Both the position numbers and the translations under genes were made by a program. Below the pieces are notes generated by a model. It was given only the letters and a program-made list of their open reading frames with translations, made no database searches and was not told where the DNA came from. Source: Mycobacterium sp. E183 (GTDB lineage: Bacteria; Actinomycetota; Actinomycetes; Mycobacteriales; Mycobacteriaceae). From it: a DNA stretch of 54,504 nt. The stretch covers positions 1-54,504 of the forward strand of contig NZ_LZJN01000167.1 of the NCBI RefSeq assembly GCF_001667735.1, written 5' to 3'. Positions 47,761-54,504 of this stretch are shown here, one piece after another (position 1 is the stretch's first letter; every line of letters begins with the position of its first letter).

Positions 47761-49100
47761 ATGGCCGCGCTGTCGGGCTCGGCGAAGCCGGGAATCAGCT
47801 CCTCGGAGAGGGCCTTGATCGGCACCCGCGCGTCCAGCTGGCACAGGATCGCCGCCACCGAGGCGATGACCCGCATCGGGATGGCCAGCTTGGGCGGCAG
47901 GTCCATCTGCCGGGCCGTCTTGATCTGGGACACCGACCGGTCGATCTGGCCGACGGTCATGCGCTGCAGCCATTTGCGCGTGTAGTGGAACTCGTCGACC
48001 TCGATGGGTTCGACATACTGGCGCAGCATTTCGTCGATGTCGCGCACCGACACCTGCTGGCCCTTCTGGATGAACCCGACCTTCTCCATCGTCGGCAGCA
48101 GCAGATCGTAGTTCTTGTCGCGGGCCAGGCGGATCGTCATCCCGAGCTCGATGGGGTAGCCGCCGGGCAGCGGTGCGACCGCGCCGAAGTCGATGACGCC
48201 CATGCGGTCGTCGGGCAGCAGCATGAAGTTGCCCGGGTGGGCGTCGCCGTGCAGCATCCCCAGCCGGCGCGGCGCGTCGAAGGTGAGCTCGAGCAGCCGG
48301 GTGCCGATCAGGTCGCGCTGCTCGCGGGTGCCGTCGCGGATGATCTCCGCCAGCGGCAGGCCGTCGATCCACTCCTGGACCACGACCTTGGGCGCGCTGG
48401 CGACGACGTGGGGTATCGCGAAGTGCGGGTGGCCCTCGTAGGCCTTGGCGAAGGCGCGCTGGTTGTCGGCCTCCAGCCGGTAGTCGAGCTCCATCTCGGT
48501 GCGCTCGACCAGCTCGTCGACGATGCCCTGGACGTCGGCGCCGGGGGCGAGCTGTTTGACCACGCCGACCATCCGCTGCATGGTCTTGAGGTCGGCGCGC
48601 AGCGCCTCGTCGGCGCCGGGGTATTGGATCTTGACGGCCACCGGGCGGCCGTCGGCCCAGACCGCCTTGTGCACCTGGCCGATGCTGGCCGAGGCGATGG
48701 GTTTGTCGTCGAACGAACTGAACCGTTCGCGCCACTTGGTGCCCAGCTGGGCGTCGAGCACCCGGTGCACCTTGTTGGCGGGTAGCGGCGGGGCGTCCTT
48801 TTGCAGCTTGGTCAGCGCCTCGCGGTAGGGCTCGCCGTATTCGTCCGGGATGGCGGCCTCCATGACCGACAAGGCCTGGCCGACCTTCATCGCCCCGCCC
48901 TTGAGCTCGCCCAAGACGGTGAACAGCTGGTTGGCGGCTTTCTCCATCAGCTCGGCCTGGACTTCGTCCCGCGATTTCCCGGTCAGCCGTTTGCCGAAGC
49001 CGAGCGCCGCCCGGCCGGCGAAGCCGACCGGGATGCTGGCCAGCTTCGCGTTGCGCGCCGCCCGGCCCCGTTTGATGTCTGCCACGTATCCATCATCCAT
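47757..49100 (-). CDS. ABC1/ADCK/UbiB-family atypical kinase
   Basis: This 447-residue protein kinase-like fold has the family hallmarks: KxGQ motif in LKGGAMKVGQALSV (about residues 60-73), ASASIGQVHKAVW, VAVKIQYPG with the ATP-site lysine, MLHGDAHPGNFM and VIDFGAV. ADCK/UbiB proteins support quinone or lipid metabolism by an incompletely understood ATPase activity; a link to menaquinone is possible. The start at 49100 (MDDGYVADIKRGR) gives exactly the length of Rv3197 as I recall. It converges on whiB7 with overlapping stops and is divergent from the 57-residue gene. Confidence 0.92.
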   Translation of the reverse strand: MDDGYVADIKRGRAARNAKLASIPVGFAGRAALGFGKRLTGKSRDEVQAELMEKAANQLFTVLGELKGGAMKVGQALSVMEAAIPDEYGEPYREALTKLQKDAPPLPANKVHRVLDAQLGTKWRERFSSFDDKPIASASIGQVHKAVWADGRPVAVKIQYPGADEALRADLKTMQRMVGVVKQLAPGADVQGIVDELVERTEMELDYRLEADNQRAFAKAYEGHPHFAIPHVVASAPKVVVQEWIDGLPLAEIIRDGTREQRDLIGTRLLELTFDAPRRLGMLHGDAHPGNFMLLPDDRMGVIDFGAVAPLPGGYPIELGMTIRLARDKNYDLLLPTMEKVGFIQKGQQVSVRDIDEMLRQYVEPIEVDEFHYTRKWLQRMTVGQIDRSVSQIKTARQMDLPPKLAIPMRVIASVAAILCQLDARVPIKALSEELIPGFAEPDSAAI

Positions 49101-49181
49101 GACGTTCCACGCGCCTCGCGCTTGATCTTCGCAACACCCGCTCGCGGGCGGCCGACGGGGAAGCGCCCTAGGTTGTCCCCC

Positions 49182-49355
49182 ATGGCAGCCAAGCAATCAC
49201 AACACGACGCCGCTGACTCCCTGTTCAGGGCGATCATCGAAACGCTGGACAAGCACCGCAACGACGGCACCCTGACCGCGGAGATCCTGCAACAGCTGGG
49301 GACCGCCTACGAGTCGGTGTCGTCGAACGTCCCGGATCAGGGCCGGCTCGGCTAG
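49182..49355 (+). CDS. Small conserved protein of unknown function (57 residues)
   Basis: This is a short soluble protein, MAAKQSQHDAADSL at its start, with a helical, charged middle (FRAIIETLDKHRNDGTL) and a polar end. TAGGTT lies exactly seven bases before the ATG at 49182, the standard spacing of leaderless mycobacterial genes, which supports real expression. No motif or family is recognised. The stop overlaps the end of the ThiF-like gene on the other strand. Confidence 0.72.
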   Translation: MAAKQSQHDAADSLFRAIIETLDKHRNDGTLTAEILQQLGTAYESVSSNVPDQGRLG

Positions 49356-50209
49356 CTGGCCCGTCCGCACGAGCACAGCGGGTGCCGGGTCCAGCGCCGC
49401 GCGACGATGGCGCCGGCGTTGAGGTCGAATTCCAGCGTGGCGTTCAGCGTCTGGGGCGGCATCGCCTCCTGTTGGCGCACGGCGGCGATCACCCGGTTCA
49501 CCTGGCTGAGCGCCAGCGCCGCGGTCGCCAGCAGCGTGGCCCGGTCGGCCACCCCGACGGTCTCCCGCAGCTGCGCGGAGATCGCGGGCCAGGCCGCGTC
49601 GCGGTCCCGCCGATGCAGGTCGGCGCAGCCCAGGCAGCTGGTCGTCCCGGGAATCACCAGCGGGCCGACCAGCCCGACGCCGTCGCGGACCCGCACCGGC
49701 AGGTGGGGCACGCCACGGGCGTGCAGGTCGCGGACCATGCGCGGGTCGGCGACCAGGTAATCGGACAGCACCACCAGGTCGACGACGGCGGCCGACACGG
49801 CCGCGTGCGGCTGGCTGCTGCGGGCGATCCGGGCGCCCGAGCAGCGCAGCGCCTCGGCGAGCAGCTCCGACAGCGGCCCGCGGCCGTGGATCCGGATGGA
49901 CGGCGCCCGGCCGCGGGGCTTCCCGCATTCGGTCGCCACGCCCGCGCCGACCAGCTGGTCGACCAGGTCCGTCAGGCCCTCTGCGTCCCGCAGGCCGCGG
50001 TCGACGGCGCGCCGCCGCAGCTCGGCCAGCGGCGTGGGTGATCGCATGGTTCGCAGCAGCGCGGCCAGTTCCGCGGCGGGCAGGCCGCCCGGTGGCCGCA
50101 CCAGCACGGCACGGCGGGGATCCCAGCCGACTTGGACGGCGCCGTCGGGCCGCAGCAGTACCGGCATGGCGGGGTCCAGCGCATAGGTGGAAAGCGTGGC
50201 CGGTGACAC
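49352..50209 (-). CDS. ThiF/E1-like protein resembling TOMM cyclodehydratase partner
   Basis: This 285-residue protein has an N-terminal winged-helix-like part (about residues 40-95) and a C-terminal domain recalling the inactive E1-like (ThiF) proteins. Those recognise leader peptides in thiazole/oxazole-modified peptide pathways. Typical is GPLVIPGTTSCLGCADLHRRDRDAAWP (about 182-208), with CxxC, and a final CSC (HPLCSCG) that could complete a zinc site. No YcaO enzyme or precursor peptide is nearby, so it is not a standard biosynthetic cluster. It corresponds to Rv3196 as I recall. The GTG at 50209 follows CACAGT by six bases. It is 36 bases from the DUF2342 gene upstream. Confidence 0.72.
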   Translation of the reverse strand: MSPATLSTYALDPAMPVLLRPDGAVQVGWDPRRAVLVRPPGGLPAAELAALLRTMRSPTPLAELRRRAVDRGLRDAEGLTDLVDQLVGAGVATECGKPRGRAPSIRIHGRGPLSELLAEALRCSGARIARSSQPHAAVSAAVVDLVVLSDYLVADPRMVRDLHARGVPHLPVRVRDGVGLVGPLVIPGTTSCLGCADLHRRDRDAAWPAISAQLRETVGVADRATLLATAALALSQVNRVIAAVRQQEAMPPQTLNATLEFDLNAGAIVARRWTRHPLCSCGRAS

Positions 50210-50245
50210 CGGTGCACTGTGCCACGCCGGGGGTGGGCGCCCCGG

Positions 50246-51607
50246 TCAGTTATCCACAGGGCCGCGGCCCGGATCCTCGGGGTTCTCCTCGAGCTTGGCG
50301 ATCGCCTCGTCGATGCCGCTGGTGTCGCCCCCGATGACGCGGTCGATGAAGCCCGCCGGCTCGTCGAGGTCCTCGGCGGCGGGCAGCAGGTCGGGGTGTT
50401 GCCAGATGGCGTCGCGGGCGTCCACGCCGGCGGCCTCGGTGAGGCGCTCCCACAGCGCGGCGGCTTCGCGCATCTTGCGGGGCCTCAGCTCCAGGCCCAC
50501 CAGCGTCGCGAAGGTCTGTTCGGCCGGGCCGCCGGTGGCGCGGCGGCGGCGCAGCGTCTCGCTGAGCGCGGCCGCCCCCGGAATCCGGTCGCCCAGGGCC
50601 GCGGTGACCACCACCTGCACCCAGCCCTCGATCAGCGCGAGCAGCGTCTCGAGGCGTTCCAGCGCCTGCGTCTGCGCCGGGGTGGCCTTGGGCTCGAAAA
50701 CGCCTTGCCCCAGAAGGTTTTCGATGGCCGCCGGGTCCGACAGCGTCGCCGGGTTGAAGTCGCGGGCCAACTCCTCGATACCGCTCATGTCGATCTGCAT
50801 GCCCATCGCGTAGGCCTCCACCGCGCCCAGCAGCTGGCTCGACAGCCACGGCACGTGGCTGAACAACCGGTGGTGGGCGGCCTCGCGCGCGGCCAGAAAC
50901 GTCAGGATCTCGCTGCGGGGCTGCTCGAGCCCGGCCGCGAACGACTCCACGGCGTCGGGCAGGATCGCCGCAACGCCCTTGGGCCCCAACGGCAATCCGA
51001 TGTCGGTGGAGGTGAGCACCTCGCGGGACAGCCGGCCCAGCGCCTGCCCCAGCTGCGAGCCGAAGGCCATGCCGCCCATCTGCGACATCATCGCCATCAG
51101 TGGGCCCGCCATGCTCTTGGCCTCCTCGGGCAGCGACGACGCCCACACCGTCGAAATCTGTTGTGCCATCGGGTCGCACAACCGCTTCCAGGTATCCAGG
51201 CTGTTGTCGACCCAGTCGGCCGGGCTCCAGCCCACCGCCTTGCTGGTGCCGGCGGGCAGCGCCGTGGCGCCGTCCAGCCAGGTCTCGGCCAGGTGTACCG
51301 CGTCGGCGATCGCCGAGTGCGTCGTGGCCGGGATGGGCGCCACGAACCCGATCGAGTTCGTGGCCACCCGGCGCGCCAGCTCGTAGTTGACCGGGCCCGA
51401 CTGTCCGCCCCCGGCCATCCCGGTGCCCGCGCTGGAAAGCATCTGACCCAGCTGGGTGAAGATCTGCCCGAGGTCGCCCATGCCGAAATCGCCGCTCATG
51501 CCGAATGCGCCGAAGGGATCGGAGCCGCCGGAGCCCGAATTGGGATCTTTCTTCCCGGGTTTGTCGGGGTCTTCCCCGTGGGAGAAGCCGAAAGGCAGGT
51601 CAGCCAT
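50246..51607 (-). CDS. DUF2342 zinc-dependent metalloprotease-like protein
   Basis: This 453-residue protein has a low-complexity N-terminus rich in Gly, Phe, Asp and Met (about residues 1-70). A conserved helical domain of the DUF2342 family follows, once labelled F420-biosynthesis-associated. The family signature TFLAAREAAHHRLFSHVPWL (about residues 230-249) contains the ExxH-type motif by which these proteins are predicted zinc metalloproteases. No signal peptide is seen. The ATG at 51607 lies seven bases after TACCGT, which supports this start over a GTG six codons upstream. It is divergent from the YlbL-type protease gene, with 95 bases between. Confidence 0.85.
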   Translation of the reverse strand: MADLPFGFSHGEDPDKPGKKDPNSGSGGSDPFGAFGMSGDFGMGDLGQIFTQLGQMLSSAGTGMAGGGQSGPVNYELARRVATNSIGFVAPIPATTHSAIADAVHLAETWLDGATALPAGTSKAVGWSPADWVDNSLDTWKRLCDPMAQQISTVWASSLPEEAKSMAGPLMAMMSQMGGMAFGSQLGQALGRLSREVLTSTDIGLPLGPKGVAAILPDAVESFAAGLEQPRSEILTFLAAREAAHHRLFSHVPWLSSQLLGAVEAYAMGMQIDMSGIEELARDFNPATLSDPAAIENLLGQGVFEPKATPAQTQALERLETLLALIEGWVQVVVTAALGDRIPGAAALSETLRRRRATGGPAEQTFATLVGLELRPRKMREAAALWERLTEAAGVDARDAIWQHPDLLPAAEDLDEPAGFIDRVIGGDTSGIDEAIAKLEENPEDPGRGPVDN

Positions 51608-51702
51608 ACCGTCAACGGTACTCACCGGGGGAATGGGGTGGGTGGTCTCGGGGTCAGCTTGTGGCTGAACCGGACCGACGGGCTCCGTCTAGTGTAATCG
51701 GC

Positions 51703-52725
51703 GTGAACAGGCGGATTCTGACCTTGATGGTCGCGCTGGTGCCGATCCTGGTCTTCGGCGTGTTGCTGGCGGTGGTGACGGTGCCGTTCGTCTCGCTGGG
51801 CCCGGGACCCACCTTCGACACGCTCGGCGAGGTCGACGGCAAGCAGGTGGTGGCGATCGAGGGCACCGCGACGCATCCGACCACCGGGCACCTGAACATG
51901 ACGACGGTCTCCCAGCGGGACCAGCTGACCCTCGGCGAAGCGCTGACGCTGTGGCTTTCGGGGCAGGAGCAGTTGGTGCCGCGCGACCTGATCTACCCGC
52001 CGGGCAAGTCACGGGACGAGGTCGACAAGGCCAACAACGCGGACTTCAAGGAGTCCGAGGACAGCGCCGCCTACGCCGCGCTGGGCTACCTGAAATACCC
52101 GGCCGCGGTCACGGTCGCCAAGGTCACCGATCCGGGTCCGTCCGCGGGCAAGCTGAAGGACGGCGACGCCATCGACGCGGTCAACGGCGTCCCGGTGGCC
52201 GACGTCGACCAGTTCACCGGGCTGCTCAAGAACACCAAGCCGGGCCAGACGGTGACCATCGACTACCGGCGCAAGAACGAGCCGGCCGGGGTGGCCCAGA
52301 TTACGCTGGGCGCGAACAAGGATCGCGACTACGGCTTCCTCGGTGTCGCCGTGCTCACCGCGCCCTGGGCGCCGTTCGTCGTCGACTTCAACCTGGCCAA
52401 CGTCGGGGGGCCGTCGGCCGGCCTGATGTTCAGCCTGGCGGTGGTCGACAAGCTGACCACCGGTGACCTCACCGGGTCGAAGTTCATCGCGGGGACCGGC
52501 ACCATCTCCGCCGATGGGAAGGTCGGCCAGATCGGCGGCATCACCCACAAGATGGTCGCCGCCCACGCGGCGGGCGCCACGGTCTTCCTGGTGCCGGCCA
52601 AGAACTGCTACGAGGCGAACTCGGACAATCCGTCCGGCCTGCGCCTGGTGAAGGTGGAGACCCTCAGCCAGGCGGTCGACGCCCTGCATGCGATCACGTC
52701 GGGGGGCCAGCCCCCGAGCTGTTAG
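51703..52725 (+). CDS. YlbL-type membrane-anchored PDZ and Lon-like serine protease
   Basis: This 340-residue protein has an N-terminal membrane anchor (RILTLMVALVPILVFGVLLAVVTVPF, about residues 4-29). A PDZ domain (VTDPGPSAGKLKDGDAIDAVNGVPVADVDQF, about 142-172) and a C-terminal Lon-type proteolytic domain follow. The Ser-Lys dyad is present: Ser in VGGPSAGLMFSL and Lys in GGITHKMVAAHAAGA. It should cleave membrane or exported proteins on the outer face. The GTG at 51703 has TAGTGT exactly seven bases upstream, so the mRNA is leaderless. The length equals that of Rv3194c as I recall. Confidence 0.93.
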   Translation: MNRRILTLMVALVPILVFGVLLAVVTVPFVSLGPGPTFDTLGEVDGKQVVAIEGTATHPTTGHLNMTTVSQRDQLTLGEALTLWLSGQEQLVPRDLIYPPGKSRDEVDKANNADFKESEDSAAYAALGYLKYPAAVTVAKVTDPGPSAGKLKDGDAIDAVNGVPVADVDQFTGLLKNTKPGQTVTIDYRRKNEPAGVAQITLGANKDRDYGFLGVAVLTAPWAPFVVDFNLANVGGPSAGLMFSLAVVDKLTTGDLTGSKFIAGTGTISADGKVGQIGGITHKMVAAHAAGATVFLVPAKNCYEANSDNPSGLRLVKVETLSQAVDALHAITSGGQPPSC

Positions 52726-52803
52726 AAGCTGAGCGAGCCAAATGGCGGGTCGCGCGATGCGTAGAGTTGTCACCGTCGATCAATCGAGCAGGGAGCGTAG
52801 CCA

Positions 52804-54160
52804 GTGGGGATGCGGCCCACCGCACGGATGCCGAAGCTGACCCGGCGCAGCCGGATTCTGATCCTGATCGCCCTGGGTGTGATCGCTTTGCTGCTCGCCG
52901 GCCCCCGGCTGATCGACGCGTACGTGGACTGGCTGTGGTTCGGCGAACTCGGCTACCGCTCAGTGTTCAGCACCGTCCTGGTCACCCGGTTCGTGGTCTT
53001 TCTGGTGGCCGGCCTGCTGGTGGGCGGCATCGTGTTCGCCGGTCTCGCGGTGGCCTACCGCACCCGCCCGGTGTTCGTGCCGAGCAACGACAACGATCCG
53101 GTCGCGCGGTACCGCGCCGTCGTGCTGTCCCGGTTGCGGTTGGTGGGCATCGGGGTGCCGGTCGCGATCGGCCTGCTGGCCGGCATCATCGCGCAGAGCT
53201 ACTGGGTGCGCATCCAGCTGTTCATGCATGGCGGGGACTTCGGTATCCGGGATCCGCAGTTCGGCAAGGACCTCGGCTTCTACGCGTTCGACCTGCCGTT
53301 CTACCGGCTGCTGCTCAGCTATTTGTTCGTGGCCGTCTTCCTCGCGTTCGTTGCGAACCTGCTGGCGCACTACATCTTTGGCGGAATCCGGCTGTCCGGG
53401 CGCACCGGCGCGCTGAGCCGCTCGGCGCGCATCCAGCTGGTCACGGTGGTGGGGCTGCTGGTGCTGCTCAAGGCGGTCGCGTACTGGCTGGACCGCTACG
53501 AGTTGCTGTCGCACACCCGCGGCGGCAAGCCCTTCACCGGTGCGGGGTACACCGACATCAACGCGGTGCTGCCGGCCAAGCTGATCCTGATGGCGATCGC
53601 GCTGATCTGCGCCGCCGCGGTGTTCTCCGCGATCGTCCTGCGTGACTTGCGGATTCCGGCCATCGGCCTGGTTCTGCTGCTGCTGTCGTCGCTGATCGTG
53701 GGGGCCGGGTGGCCGTTGATCGTCGAGCAGATCAGCGTCAAACCCAATGCCGCGCAGAAGGAAAGCGAATACATCAGCCGCAGCATCGCGGCGACCCGGC
53801 AGGCGTACGGGCTGACGTCGGACGTCGTCACCTACCGCACCTACGCCGGTGACACGCAGGCCACCGCCCAGCAGGTCGCCGACGACCGCGCGACCACCTC
53901 CAACATCCGGCTGCTCGACCCGACCATCGTCAGCCCGGCGTTCACCCAGTTCCAGCAGGGCAAGAACTTCTACTACTTCCCCGACCAGCTGTCCATCGAC
54001 CGCTACCTGGACCGCAACGGCTCACTGCGCGACTACGTCGTCGCGGCCCGCGAGCTCAACCCGGACCGGCTGATCGAGAACCAGCGCGACTGGATCAACC
54101 GGCACAGCGTCTACACGCACGGCAACGGGTTCATCGCCTCGCCGGCGAACACGGTGCGCG
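52804..54160 (+). CDS. UPF0182 family membrane protein, 5' part (broken at window end)
   Basis: This is the first about 452 residues of a protein that is near 990 residues in relatives (Rv3193c as I recall). It begins MGMRPTARMPKLTRRSR and has about seven transmembrane helices in the first 320 residues (for example LILIALGVIALLLAG and VFLVAGLLVGGIVFAGLAVA). A large extracytoplasmic domain then starts (VKPNAAQKESEYISRSIAATRQAYGL). The GTG at 52804 has GGGAG eight bases upstream. Normal sequence ends at about 54160 in IASPANTVR; the frame then runs into 17 foreign residues and a stop at 54201, because the following DNA is inverted. The real gene is expected to continue. Confidence 0.93.
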
Positions 54161-54504
54161 ACAGCCAGTCCCCGACTGGAACTCCCCCGAGCCCGGTGTA
54201 GGTGTAGTTCTTGGTCTCGGCGCTGGTCTCGTAGTCGTATTCGCGGTCGGCGCCGTTGCGACCGACGATCGCGTAGTCGGCTGAGGTGTTGGCGATGACG
54301 GGCCCGTAGTAGATGCGCGGCTGGTCCAGCGGCGCGGGGCCGTCGGACACCACGTTGCCGTTGGCGCCGACGACGTTCACCAGGAACTCGGGATAGCCGC
54401 CGTTCTGGTTGGGGTCGTTGGCGACGCCGCGCACCGTGTTCGCCGGCGAGGCGATGAACCCGTTGCCGTGCGTGTAGACGCTGTGCCGGTTGATCCAGTC
54501 GAGC
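54084..54504. repeat. 77-bp terminal inverted duplication
   Basis: Bases 54084-54160 and 54428-54504 are reverse complements over 77 bases with a single mismatch (54086 against 54502). The outer arm ends exactly at the window end. The unique DNA between the arms is 54161-54427. This is a fold-back structure, not a simple inversion, because the upstream arm is present twice and the downstream sequence of the gene is missing. Confidence 0.93.
54161..54504 (-). other. Inverted continuation of the UPF0182 gene (fold-back chimera)
   Basis: Read on the minus strand, this stretch encodes the protein segment that should follow the forward part: NTVRGVANDPNQNGGYPEF ... NYTYTGLGGVPVGDWLSRTVFA. About 100 residues are intact and in order. 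At its 3' (minus-strand) end it runs back into the complement of 54141-54160 and beyond. It is therefore not a separate gene but the next part of the UPF0182 gene joined in the wrong orientation. The join lies in a short inverted repeat that codes for ANTVR in one place and RTVFA in the other. Confidence 0.85.

Noticed and set aside
49352..50209. A full thiazole/oxazole peptide (TOMM) biosynthetic cluster
   Set aside because: No YcaO cyclodehydratase, dehydrogenase or precursor peptide gene was seen nearby; only the E1-like partner resembles that system.
54111..54434. A separate minus-strand gene of about 107 codons at the right end
   Set aside because: Its sequence is the missing continuation of the UPF0182 protein plus the complement of upstream codons; it results from the fold-back join.
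54084..54504. A genuine programmed inversion (invertible element) at the right end
   Set aside because: An inversion between inverted repeats would keep the far flank and not duplicate 54084-54160; no recombinase gene is present.

Overview
This window is about 54.5 kb of GC-rich chromosome (roughly 68-70% G+C by eye) from a slow-growing Mycobacterium. The M. avium complex or a close relative is my inference. The evidence is the gene order, which matches the region I recall as Rv3193c to Rv3229 in M. tuberculosis but reads in the opposite direction. Other support comes from the mycobacterial proteins SigH-RshA, WhiB1, WhiB7, PdtaS, AdnAB, mycoredoxin-1 and the 24-residue ribosomal protein bL37, plus many leaderless GTG/ATG starts. 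Rv numbers and family names are from memory; no search was run.

Layout. (1) 1-4.2 kb: an accessory block. A divergent HxlR regulator faces a leftward operon of thiolase, NmrA-like oxidoreductase, DUF302 protein and deazaflavin (F420)-dependent nitroreductase. The extreme left end is the frameshifted tail of an unidentified gene. (2) 4.2-7.3 kb: housekeeping rsgA, aroA and an SRAP (HMCES/YedK) DNA-protein crosslink protein. (3) 7.3-14.8 kb: a second accessory block that I do not recall at this place in M. tuberculosis. It holds a 3-hydroxyacyl-CoA dehydrogenase, a small secreted protein, an HdeD-like membrane protein and a PucR/CdaR regulator. Divergent from the regulator is an acyl-CoA ligase - PHA synthase - PHA depolymerase operon with intact catalytic residues and a perfect 14-bp palindrome in the control region. 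(4) 14.8-20 kb: YbaK, an SDR, sigH-rshA, bL37, a biotinyl protein, pdtaS and whiB1, a stress-signalling group. (5) 20-35 kb: a lipid kinase, the gpm2-entC-GNAT operon, an orphan ParA, a beta-propeller-like membrane protein, rhlE, a ferritin-like protein, an MmpS-like protein, TB9.4, a TetR regulator, a DUF3152 metzincin-like protein, moeZ, an APH-like protein, an alkyltransferase-like protein and lipV. (6) 35-49 kb: a DNA repair and redox/drug-stress section with adnA-adnB, a K+ channel, nudC, a PknH-sensor-like lipoprotein, mrx1, uvrD2, whiB7 with its leader peptide and attenuator, and an ABC1 kinase. (7) 49-54.5 kb: a block of ThiF/TOMM-like protein, DUF2342 metalloprotease, YlbL PDZ-Lon protease and a UPF0182 giant membrane protein.

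The right end is not normal sequence. From about 54161 onward the window folds back: it carries the next part of the UPF0182 gene in reverse complement and then re-reads 54084-54160 on the opposite strand. The switch sits on a short inverted repeat inside the gene, so I treat it as a chimera or contig-end artefact until shown otherwise. The most interesting biology is the PHA synthase/depolymerase operon, the HxlR-controlled thiolase-F420 operon, the two possible starts of SigH with a candidate autoregulatory promoter, and the whiB7 attenuator.
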